39,657 nt of DNA from a virus. Positions 5,565-11,554 of this stretch are shown piece after piece. The notes beneath the pieces are model-generated. The model was not told the origin of the DNA, did not search any database, and worked only from the letters and a program-made list of their open reading frames with translations. Position 1 is the stretch's first letter. Every line of letters begins with the position of its first letter. The stretch spans positions 1 through 39,657 of the IMG/VR virus record IMGVR_UViG_3300002514_000078. One strand, 5' to 3'. The position numbers and the translations under genes are program-made.

Positions 5565-6469
5565 TGTCTGACTCTTACCACGATTGGGACGGCGAAAGCC
5601 TTACCCGATCACAACTCTACACCTTTAGAAAGAACCCGCGAGATTTCTACAATCGCTATGTTCTTGGTCTGGCGCAGCCGCGCAGCAAGGCGCTGGTCTT
5701 CGGATCTGCCTTTCACGCGCTGACCCTTGAGGGCCGCGACGAGTTTGATAAGCACTTCGTCCAAACCTTTGAGCGCCCGGCTGCACCTGAAGGCGAGAAC
5801 CCCAACGGCTATTGGCGACGCAAGGCTAACGCTGAAGAGCTTGACGCCCTAAAGCATGCATGGGCGCAGGAGCATGGGCACAAGGAGCAGTTGAGCTTCA
5901 ACGACCTTGCCATGATCGAAGCAATGGACGCAGCAACGCACGATCCTCGCCATACGCTCTGCCGGCGGCTTCTCAATGGAGCAAAGTTTGAAACCGTGGC
6001 CGAGGGCATCGACTACGAAACCGGCATTGGATTGCGGTGCAAGATCGACATCTGGACCAGCGACGGATTCTGCTGCGACCTGAAGAGCCACTCTGGCGAC
6101 CTCGGTGATAGTTGGGATCGTGCGATCATGGATTATGGCTACCATTTCCAATCTGCATTTTACCGCACCTGCACCAGCACCGATCGCTTCCCCTTTCTCG
6201 TGGTCCAAAAGAGCCGCAACCCAGATGCCATGGTCGCCGAACTCGACGACGAAGAATCTGAACTCGGTAAGAAGGTTATGCGCTCAGCGCTCGATCGGTT
6301 CGCTGTTTGCCTAGACGCCCATCGCCGGGCTTATGAAATGGACCCGGGCCACGATCGGGATCTGGCAGTTGATGCCGCATGGCCGGGTGTCGGCATGGCG
6401 CAGGAAGCGCACCGCCTTACCCGATTCCCAAAATGGTTTTATGACAAGGAGCTTCGATATGTCTCGTAG
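5564..6469 (+). CDS. RecE-like PDDEXK exonuclease
   Basis: This 301-residue protein resembles the phage exonuclease VIII/RecE C-terminal family, which resects double-stranded ends 5'-to-3' for recombination. Residues 13-60 give the typical opening (SLTRSQLYTF, then FYNRYVLG, KALVFGSAFHALTLE). The PDDEXK core is visible as GLRCKIDIW with D162 and CDLKS with D172 and K174. It is followed by AIMDYGYHFQSAFY, the QxxxY element of this group. The gene overlaps the next by 11 bases, and that product is a candidate annealing partner, matching the usual exonuclease/annealase pairing. Its TAATG junction with the upstream gene suggests coupled translation. Confidence 0.82.
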   Translation: MSDSYHDWDGESLTRSQLYTFRKNPRDFYNRYVLGLAQPRSKALVFGSAFHALTLEGRDEFDKHFVQTFERPAAPEGENPNGYWRRKANAEELDALKHAWAQEHGHKEQLSFNDLAMIEAMDAATHDPRHTLCRRLLNGAKFETVAEGIDYETGIGLRCKIDIWTSDGFCCDLKSHSGDLGDSWDRAIMDYGYHFQSAFYRTCTSTDRFPFLVVQKSRNPDAMVAELDDEESELGKKVMRSALDRFAVCLDAHRRAYEMDPGHDRDLAVDAAWPGVGMAQEAHRLTRFPKWFYDKELRYVS

Positions 6470-7040
6470 TGACGGCATTGTCCGAATTCATGGCAAAGCT
6501 TACTCGACCGTTGCTCGGCGCGTGGCTTTGTTTCGCAAGAGGTTCCCGGCTGAATCCGGCTGGAGCATCACCACCACGGTTGAGCGGTATGAAGAAGATG
6601 CGGTCGTCATGTGCTGCTGCGTCATCAATCCCGATGGCAACGTGATCGCTTCGGGTTGGGCCCGAGACGGTCGGTCGGACTCGAATCGCCACAAGACCAG
6701 TTGGGTCGAAATCGCTGAAACTTCTGCGGTCGGTAGGGCGCTAGCCTTTCTGGACGAAGAATTCATGGGCGACGATCTTCAGATTGCTTCGGCCGACGAA
6801 GTGCGCAACGCCATCGAAGGTGAAGCGCAACCCGCTGCCACCAGCGGCGAGCCTAAAGAAACGATTTTCGGAAACTATATGAAGCGCATCGAAGCGGCCA
6901 CCAGCAGTTCCGAACTTGCCGAACTCGGCAAAGGCATCGATAAACTCCCGCTCGCCCCCACGGCCAAGCAGACCCTGCACAAGGTTTGTGGCCCGCGCTT
7001 TAAAGAACTCAAAGACGTCGAAAAAAACGTCCCTTTTTAG
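6459..7040 (+). CDS. Candidate single-strand annealing protein or recombination partner
   Basis: This 193-residue protein starts at ATG 6459 with AAGGAG upstream, inside the exonuclease gene. The first 115 residues show a beta-rich domain with GIVRIHGKAYSTVARRV, a WSITTTVERYE strand, VINPDGNVIASGWA, and SWVEIAETSAVGRALAF. This resembles phage proteins often described as Sak/ERF-like annealing proteins, in which an ETSAxGRALA helix recurs. Residues 115-193 are a linker plus a short helical tail ending in KNVPF. The position between a RecE-like nuclease and SSB favours a recombination role. The exact family is uncertain. Confidence 0.55.
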   Translation: MSRSDGIVRIHGKAYSTVARRVALFRKRFPAESGWSITTTVERYEEDAVVMCCCVINPDGNVIASGWARDGRSDSNRHKTSWVEIAETSAVGRALAFLDEEFMGDDLQIASADEVRNAIEGEAQPAATSGEPKETIFGNYMKRIEAATSSSELAELGKGIDKLPLAPTAKQTLHKVCGPRFKELKDVEKNVPF

Positions 7041-7061
7041 ACCCTAAACTTGGAGAAGATT

Positions 7062-7517
7062 ATGAAGGGTTTTAATTCAGTTCAGATGATTGGCAATATT
7101 GGCCAGGACATTGAACTTCGCAACACCAACAGCGGCACCGCCGTCACCACGCTACGCCTTGCCGTCAACGAACGCGCCAAGGTCAACGGGGAATGGGGTG
7201 ACGTCACCAACTGGTTCGACATCGTCTGTTGGGGCAAGACTGCTGAACTCTGCTCTCAATACCTGCGCAAAGGCTCTCCGGTCTTCGTTGTTGGCCGTCT
7301 GAGCGCCCGCTCCTACGAGGACAAGTCGGGCCAGAAGCGCACCAAGGTCGAAGTCGTCGCCGACGACGTGAAGTTCCTCGGTGGGCGTGACGAGCAGGCA
7401 ACCCATTCCAGCGCTGGCAGCTATGGCGGCCAGCAGTCTGGTGCCTATGATAATGATCAGTTTTATTCCGGCAACACTTCAACGAGCAAAGACTCTGGGG
7501 GATACGATTATGAGTAA
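7062..7517 (+). CDS. ssb: Single-stranded DNA-binding protein
   Basis: This 151-residue SSB coats single-stranded DNA during replication and recombination. The OB fold covers about residues 1-110: VQMIGNIGQDIELRNTNSG, FDIVCWGKTAELCSQYLRKG, VFVVGRLSARSYEDKSGQKR and KVEVVADDVKFLG. A Gly/Ser/Tyr-rich flexible tail follows. The tail ends YDYE rather than the usual DDDIPF, so docking of host proteins through the standard tip may be altered. Start is ATG 7062 with TGGAGAAG upstream; a TTG at 7050 is less likely. It overlaps the next gene by eight bases. Confidence 0.95.
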   Translation: MKGFNSVQMIGNIGQDIELRNTNSGTAVTTLRLAVNERAKVNGEWGDVTNWFDIVCWGKTAELCSQYLRKGSPVFVVGRLSARSYEDKSGQKRTKVEVVADDVKFLGGRDEQATHSSAGSYGGQQSGAYDNDQFYSGNTSTSKDSGGYDYE

Positions 7518-7947
7518 GGGAAAAAATAACGGCGTAGAAACTATCGACTGCAAAGGGCTCGTCGATGAGAAGGCCGAGATGCGCAAGAATGCTGTTGAAG
7601 AGTGCGGCAGGTTTCTTGACCTCATCCGCCCCACCCTTAGTGATCTCGAGGCAGATCGCGATCGCATTAACAATGCTATTATGGTCGTCCACGAGTCGAA
7701 CATGACGTGGCTTGAGCGCCTTGCTGGTGTCCTTGATATCGATGTCAGGCGCGGCGTTTTTGCTAACCACATGGGCCTGTACTGGGCCGATGTGGATGGC
7801 AATATCCTTATGGATGATGACCCCGATTTCCCGACGCCCGCTCACGAGATCATCGGTGCCGATGACCTCCTAAAACTGACCACCACCCGAGAGGCCGCTG
7901 TCGCTATTGCGAAGGGAGAGTTGGAGCCGGAAGGGGAAACGCAATGA
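7510..7947 (+). CDS. Acidic protein of unknown function
   Basis: This 145-residue protein starts at ATG 7510 inside the ssb end. The first 60 residues look helical with mixed charge. The middle contains HMGLYWADVDGNILMDDDP, a strongly acidic loop, and the end is acidic (ELEPEGETQ). No catalytic or metal motif is recognised. The gene lies between ssb and rusA, with overlaps on both sides, so a DNA-replication or recombination accessory role is plausible but not shown. Confidence 0.65.
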   Translation: MSKGKNNGVETIDCKGLVDEKAEMRKNAVEECGRFLDLIRPTLSDLEADRDRINNAIMVVHESNMTWLERLAGVLDIDVRRGVFANHMGLYWADVDGNILMDDDPDFPTPAHEIIGADDLLKLTTTREAAVAIAKGELEPEGETQ

Positions 7948-8348
7948 AGCTTTCTTTCTTTATGCACGGGCGCCCGATCCCAAAGCAGTCGGCGCGCATT
8001 GGTAAGCATGGAGGCTATCAACCCAAACGTATCCAGCGCTACGCCGAGAAAGTGCGCGTCTACTGCATTCAGGCGCTGTCGGAGGGGCGCTGGAAGGTTA
8101 GCGAGCGCCCTGTCCGGGTTGAGATGGACTTCTGTTTCCCGTGGCCATCGGGAACCAAAAAGGCGCTCGTAGACAAACGGCTCCCGCGCATCAAGCGACC
8201 GGACTTGGACAACCTTGCCAAAGCGATCCTCGATGGCATGGACGCCCTCTGGATTGACGATGCCCAGGTTGCCGACCTCGTTGTGCGAAAACTCAACGTA
8301 CCCAGAGGTGAAGAGGGGGTTCAGATTGAAGTCTGCTATGTCGAATAA
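7944..8348 (+). CDS. rusA: RusA-family Holliday junction resolvase
   Basis: This 134-residue endonuclease cuts four-way DNA junctions, resolving recombination or replication intermediates before packaging. RusA signatures are PIPKQSAR at residues 11-18, KRPDLDNLAKAILDGMD at 84-100 with acidic residues D87 and D89, and WIDDAQV with D105/D106 as the third metal ligand site. The length matches the family. It overlaps the upstream gene (ATGA) and the downstream loader gene by 11 bases, placing it in the replication/recombination block. Confidence 0.93.
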   Translation: MKLSFFMHGRPIPKQSARIGKHGGYQPKRIQRYAEKVRVYCIQALSEGRWKVSERPVRVEMDFCFPWPSGTKKALVDKRLPRIKRPDLDNLAKAILDGMDALWIDDAQVADLVVRKLNVPRGEEGVQIEVCYVE

Positions 8349-9246
8349 TGACTATGACCTTAGCAACCCCGAATGGCATAAGAAGCTCCTACGCTATGCT
8401 AAGAAGGCTGGGCTTCTTGATGTGAACGTGCGCCCGCAAATAAGGCACTGCCCGAATGGGCACGAGCTGCCCGACGAAGTGGTGGATAGGTATGGCACCA
8501 AGTTGTGGGTTCAACTCCGTGATTGCCCGACGTGTCAGGCCCAAGGCAAGCGCGCCGAGATGATGGATAAGATCTTGGACCGTTTCGGGAAGTCAGGGAT
8601 TCCTGAGATGTTCCAAACTTGGACGACCGGCCATACCGCATCGAATAGGACCAACCGAGAACCCTTGACTGTGGACGGAGACAACTATGGCGCCCGGCTA
8701 GCATGTGCCAGCCTTGGGCATTGGGCCAGTACGCAAGGCAGACGCCCCCGGCCGGAGAAAGGGAGCCGATCTTGGGTGATGTTTGCTGGCGACGTCGGCG
8801 TTGGGAAGACCACTTGGGCCAGTGCCTTATTCTGCGATCTAATCGACGACGCTGAACGGCCTGCTGGGTCAAGTACTGGGGGCGTTAGGGTATGCGGCAT
8901 CAAAGCTATGTGGATGACCGAAGCGGATCTGTTCATGCAGTGCGATAGGGAGCATCACGCAAACGGGTATAACGCCCGCACCGAGTTCCTATCTAAGGTT
9001 TGCAAAACCAAACTGCTTTTGCTTGACGATCTTGCGGCTAGCCAGCGCGCACTAACCGAGTGGCAAGGCGGGGCCATTCGCCATCTATTCGACCACCGGC
9101 ACAGGCACAACCTTCCGACATTCCTCACTACGAACATGACTCACTGGGCACCTTTAGCCGACCGGTATGGCGACCATGTGGTGAGCAGGATGATCGACCG
9201 TTGTGGCAATATGACGATCCTGAAGGGGAGCGATCGACGCCTTTAA
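8338..9246 (+). CDS. DnaC-like helicase-loader ATPase
   Basis: This 302-residue AAA+ protein should deliver replicative helicase to phage DNA. Walker A is GDVGVGKTT (residues 151-159), Walker B is LLLLDDL (226-232), and TFLTTNM (261-267) is the sensor-1-like strand, followed by VVSRMIDR resembling the arginine region. An N-terminal CPNGHE (38-43) and CPTC (63-66) form a probable zinc site, as in DnaC/IstB-like phage loaders. I start it at ATG 8338, inside rusA. No phage helicase is seen, so it probably recruits host DnaB. It is the last gene of the operon, 96 bases before a terminator. Confidence 0.85.
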   Translation: MSNNDYDLSNPEWHKKLLRYAKKAGLLDVNVRPQIRHCPNGHELPDEVVDRYGTKLWVQLRDCPTCQAQGKRAEMMDKILDRFGKSGIPEMFQTWTTGHTASNRTNREPLTVDGDNYGARLACASLGHWASTQGRRPRPEKGSRSWVMFAGDVGVGKTTWASALFCDLIDDAERPAGSSTGGVRVCGIKAMWMTEADLFMQCDREHHANGYNARTEFLSKVCKTKLLLLDDLAASQRALTEWQGGAIRHLFDHRHRHNLPTFLTTNMTHWAPLADRYGDHVVSRMIDRCGNMTILKGSDRRL

Positions 9247-9341
9247 AAAGGAAAGCCGAGCACAACGCCCGGCTAACCTAACCCTTGCCTGATTCAGGGA
9301 GACACCCGCCGAACCAAGCAAGGCAAACATATGAGATGATC

Positions 9342-9365
9342 AGCGTCGGGTCAACCGGCGCTTTT
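9342..9365 (+). terminator. Rho-independent terminator closing the rightward operon
   Basis: AGCGTCGG (9342-9349) pairs with CCGGCGCT (9355-9362) through eight base pairs including one G-U. The loop is five bases, and the arm runs into TTTTC. This is placed for rightward transcripts, 96 bases after the helicase-loader gene. It ends against the stop codon of the convergent leftward gene. A weaker hairpin AGCCG/CGGCT lies upstream near 9256-9276. Confidence 0.75.
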
Positions 9366-9634
9366 CATTTAACTAAGAGGTACGCCACCGTGCCACCGAG
9401 GCTCACAATAAGCCCCGTAACAAATCCTGCAGACGCTGGTCTAACCCAGGACCATCGTCGTCGGCGCTTGAGTTCTTCGTCGTAGACTTTGACGAGCCGG
9501 CAGCATTCTTTGCCGTCGATGGCCCAGCTGGTCGGCATGATGACCCCGGTGCAGGCAGCGGGCTTGCCGGTGTCGGCGGGAGCGGCTTGCGTACATGGGG
9601 AAGAAAGAATGATCGCAGAAAGAACAAGGCTCAT
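9365..9634 (-). CDS. Small envelope protein with signal peptide and C-terminal membrane segment, spanin candidate
   Basis: This 89-residue protein has a hydrophobic N terminus (MSLVLSAIILSSPCTQAAP) resembling a signal peptide. A short Cys-containing region with ECC follows, then the basic helix EELKRRRRW, then a hydrophobic C-terminal span SAGFVTGLIVSLGGTVAYLL. An export signal plus a C-terminal membrane segment is the layout of unimolecular spanins, which fuse the inner and outer membrane at lysis. However, the sequence before the cysteine (SSP) is a poor lipobox. It is the last gene of the lysis region, coupled to the previous one by TGATG. Function is inferred from topology and position. 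Confidence 0.5.
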   Translation of the reverse strand: MSLVLSAIILSSPCTQAAPADTGKPAACTGVIMPTSWAIDGKECCRLVKVYDEELKRRRRWSWVRPASAGFVTGLIVSLGGTVAYLLVK

Positions 9635-9822
9635 CAGCGTTTTCGGCTGATCTTACGAAGGGTCTTGGCCAATCCAGCTTGGCGCTTGGTCCGGGTGCTC
9701 GCCTTAGATCCCTTCTTCGTCACCTTCTTCGCGTAGGCGCCTGTGCTCATGCCAGCCTTCTTAGCCTTCTTGGTGAAGGCACCTGGGCGCTTGATGGCCT
9801 TCTTGATGAAGTTCTTAGCCAT
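9634..9822 (-). CDS. Very basic small phage protein
   Basis: This 62-residue protein has more than a third Lys plus Arg, no acidic residues, and internal similarity between KRPGAFTKKAKKAGMS and later KK repeats. A DNA-condensing or virion-internal role is plausible. From memory, basic proteins of this look (KxPGAFxxKAKKAGM, then KRQAxLAKTL) are common in marine phages, with no known function. Start and stop overlap both neighbours by one base (TAATG, TGATG), so it is translated as part of a coupled chain. Confidence 0.7.
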   Translation of the reverse strand: MAKNFIKKAIKRPGAFTKKAKKAGMSTGAYAKKVTKKGSKASTRTKRQAGLAKTLRKISRKR

Positions 9823-9959
9823 TAGTAACCGCCTTTCAGGGTTTTCTTCTTCACTGCCTTTCGCTTGGTCACTCGCTTGCTCTTCTTCTTCGCGTACGCC
9901 TTAGCGGCTGCGCGCCCCTTCGCCGTATAAGAGAAGTGCTTACTTCCGACCTTTGGCAT
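9822..9959 (-). CDS. 45-residue basic phage protein
   Basis: This short gene reads MPKVGSKHFSYTAKGRAAAK followed by a Lys/Arg-rich tail ending LKGGY. It fits exactly between its neighbours: its ATG overlaps the TGA of the upstream membrane-protein gene, and its TAA overlaps the next ATG. From memory, the opening MPKVGxxxFxYTxxGxAxAKxYAKK recurs among small conserved phage proteins of unknown function. Two consecutive strongly basic proteins suggest a shared role, perhaps DNA binding or packaging. No membrane segment is present. Confidence 0.7.
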   Translation of the reverse strand: MPKVGSKHFSYTAKGRAAAKAYAKKKSKRVTKRKAVKKKTLKGGY

Positions 9960-10165
9960 CACTTCATCCCTTCATCATTGAGGACATCAATGATGCCCTG
10001 CCGTGCCTTGTCCGCTTCCTCGTGGCGCATCTCTTCCAGATCCGTCACAGCCTTGCGTTTCTTCCACTCGAACTCGCTGACCTCTTCGGCTCCGAAGAAC
10101 ATGGCCAGCACCACCGCTCCAGCAGCGGCTATAATCAGAACAATGAGAATCTCGCCAACGGACAA
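9959..10165 (-). CDS. Small single-pass membrane protein
   Basis: This 68-residue protein starts at TTG 10165, directly after the previous stop. Residues 4-24 (GEILIVLIIAAAGAVVLAMF) form one membrane segment. The rest is a charged helix (EFEWKKRKAVTDLEEM and so on). The layout matches a short inner-membrane spanin or holin-associated protein, and it lies in the lysis region with holin, endolysin and a signal-peptide protein. The helix is short for a spanin that must cross the periplasm. Function is inferred. Confidence 0.6.
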   Translation of the reverse strand: MSVGEILIVLIIAAAGAVVLAMFFGAEEVSEFEWKKRKAVTDLEEMRHEEADKARQGIIDVLNDEGMK

Positions 10166-10546
10166 CTACTGAAACCACGTCAGGACGATGGGCCCTGTCG
10201 CTCCCAGCGTGCTCTTGAGGTAACACGTCGTCTGACTTCCCATCGCCAACATCAGGTTTCCATTTTGGCCGATAGGAATACCCACGCGGGCCGCATGAAG
10301 CGCAGCACCGCCAGGGTTTCCGGTCTGCGAATCCATCGTAATCAACTCAATCTCTGCGGTCGTCTGATTGCTAATGATGCAATAAAGACCCTGGGGCGAC
10401 AGCGGTATGATGCTGTTGATGGGGGCAACGGCGCCCTGGTCGGGCCAGCTGTCATTCGGCATCAGGGCGGCAGTGATGACCTGGCAGTAGGTATTCTTAT
10501 CCAGTACCGGGTTGTTGCGCTGGAGCGCGTCATTCAGATTAGCCAT
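10166..10546 (-). CDS. Putative small virion or decoration protein
   Basis: This 126-residue, non-membrane protein is predicted by eye to be mostly beta strands, with many Gly, Asn and Thr residues, and ends TGPIVLTWFQ. The opening MANLNDALQRNNPVLDKNTY is polar. It lacks recognisable enzymatic motifs. Its composition resembles phage head-decoration or small tail proteins, but no homologous family is identified. It overlaps the upstream Lys/Pro-rich gene by eight bases. Confidence 0.55.
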   Translation of the reverse strand: MANLNDALQRNNPVLDKNTYCQVITAALMPNDSWPDQGAVAPINSIIPLSPQGLYCIISNQTTAEIELITMDSQTGNPGGAALHAARVGIPIGQNGNLMLAMGSQTTCYLKSTLGATGPIVLTWFQ

Positions 10547-10934
10547 TGTTTTTACCCTTCAAGGCTTTTTTAGATTTGGACTTCGACGCTTTCTTCTTCG
10601 CCTTAGCCTTTGGTTTCGGTTTAGCTTTGGGCAGAACCTTTAGCAGTTCATTGCGCTCCTTGGCCGCCTTGTTCAGAGCATCCCTGAGGTTGTCTTTCTT
10701 CTTAGGCGCAGCTTTGGCTGGTGGTGCCGCCTTCGGCTTCACCTTGGGCTTCGGCTTCGGCTTCGGCTTCGGCTTCGGTTTGGGCGCTGGCGCTTTCGCC
10801 TTCACCGCTTTGGGTTTAGGAGCGGGTGTCGGCTTCTTCGCCTGCTTCTTAGGTTCAGGCTCTTTGGGTGGTTCAGCTTTCTTCTCGCTGAACTTGCCAA
10901 CCGCCTGGAAACTGACCATCTGCACGCCACCCAT
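10539..10934 (-). CDS. Lys/Pro/Ala-rich disordered protein with KP repeats
   Basis: This 131-residue protein is largely Lys, Pro and Ala. Residues about 52-63 are a run of KP pairs coded by five copies of a hexanucleotide. Further PKPKAKAKKKASKSK-type stretches lie toward the C terminus. Only residues 1-15 and a helix near DNLRDALNKAAKERNELLKV look ordered. It must be extended and highly basic. A TonB-like periplasm-spanning linker and a nucleic-acid-binding internal virion protein are both possible. The lack of a membrane anchor favours the second. It starts three bases after the holin stop. Confidence 0.65.
   Translation of the reverse strand: MGGVQMVSFQAVGKFSEKKAEPPKEPEPKKQAKKPTPAPKPKAVKAKAPAPKPKPKPKPKPKPKVKPKAAPPAKAAPKKKDNLRDALNKAAKERNELLKVLPKAKPKPKAKAKKKASKSKSKKALKGKNNG
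10747..10776. repeat. Five perfect copies of hexanucleotide GGCTTC
   Basis: Five uninterrupted GGCTTC units lie inside the Lys/Pro-rich gene and encode its KP pairs on the minus strand. Degenerate copies flank them. Such perfect short repeats can gain or lose units by slippage in steps of two residues without changing frame. Confidence 0.85.
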
Positions 10935-10936
10935 GG

Positions 10937-11149
10937 TTACTTTCCCGCCTTGGGCTCATCCTCGAAAGCGGATGTGCGAATCGTTTCGATATCACGCTTG
11001 GCGATGAAACCAGCACCGCCGAGGGCACTGAGTACCGACATGAGAATCACTTCCCACGGTAGATCGGGGTTCACTGCCTTGAGAATCGGGCCCAACGCTG
11101 CGCCTATAAGGCTCAACCAAAGGACTCGGCTTTTGAGGCGTTCTTTCAT
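10937..11149 (-). CDS. Holin-like membrane protein
   Basis: This 70-residue protein has two hydrophobic segments (about residues 9-25, VLWLSLIGAALGPIL, and 32-50, WEVILMSVLSALGGAGF). They are joined by a short turn containing NPDLPW and flanked by a basic N terminus (MKERLKSR) and a charged C-terminal tail. That is the layout of short two-segment phage holins. The gene follows the endolysin gene by 18 bases in the same transcript, which supports the lysis role: forming membrane holes that release the endolysin. Confidence 0.78.
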   Translation of the reverse strand: MKERLKSRVLWLSLIGAALGPILKAVNPDLPWEVILMSVLSALGGAGFIAKRDIETIRTSAFEDEPKAGK

Positions 11150-11167
11150 TTCGTTTCCAATCTTTGG

Positions 11168-11554
11168 CTAGCCATTCCAGCGTCGCCGTCTGTGCTGAAT
11201 GTCGTAGTGGACGAACGTATTGTATAAGCCCATGCCACCTTCAGGGATTGTGCCGGCAGAAACAAGGGCTTCAATGGCCCCATGCAACTCTCGCGGTGTC
11301 TTCCCTACAGGATGAAGGTCCGCGGCCCAACCTTTCATATGGTAAGAGTTAGGATGCCCACCGATTGCCTTGTTGTGGTCGGGGCACCGATAGCCCGAGT
11401 TAATCCTGATAGGAACGCCGATCTCGTCTCGAACCAACTGAAGTACCCAAGCCAGGTGCCGCGTGCTTTCGGGGGCAGGAGATTCCGCCGCGCATTTGTT
11501 GCACTTGCAGTTAAACTCTGAAGCTTTGAAATTTCTTGGGAACCCGTCGCTCAT
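11168..11554 (-). CDS. M15-type peptidase endolysin
   Basis: This 128-residue protein matches the peptidase M15_3 (D-Ala-D-Ala carboxypeptidase-like) fold, which cuts peptidoglycan cross-links. Zinc ligands are visible as H72 and D79 in SYHMKGWAADLHP and H116 in FVHYDI. RINSGYRCPDHNKAIGG precedes them, as is usual. An N-terminal CKCNKC cluster (residues 16-21) may bind a second metal. There is no signal peptide, so release needs the adjacent holin. The gene overlaps the giant virion-protein gene by ATGA. Confidence 0.9.
   Translation of the reverse strand: MSDGFPRNFKASEFNCKCNKCAAESPAPESTRHLAWVLQLVRDEIGVPIRINSGYRCPDHNKAIGGHPNSYHMKGWAADLHPVGKTPRELHGAIEALVSAGTIPEGGMGLYNTFVHYDIQHRRRRWNG

Noticed and set aside
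9256-9276. AGCCG/CGGCT hairpin as main terminator
   Set aside because: Only five base pairs with an 11-base loop and no T-run; the hairpin at 9342-9365 is far better.
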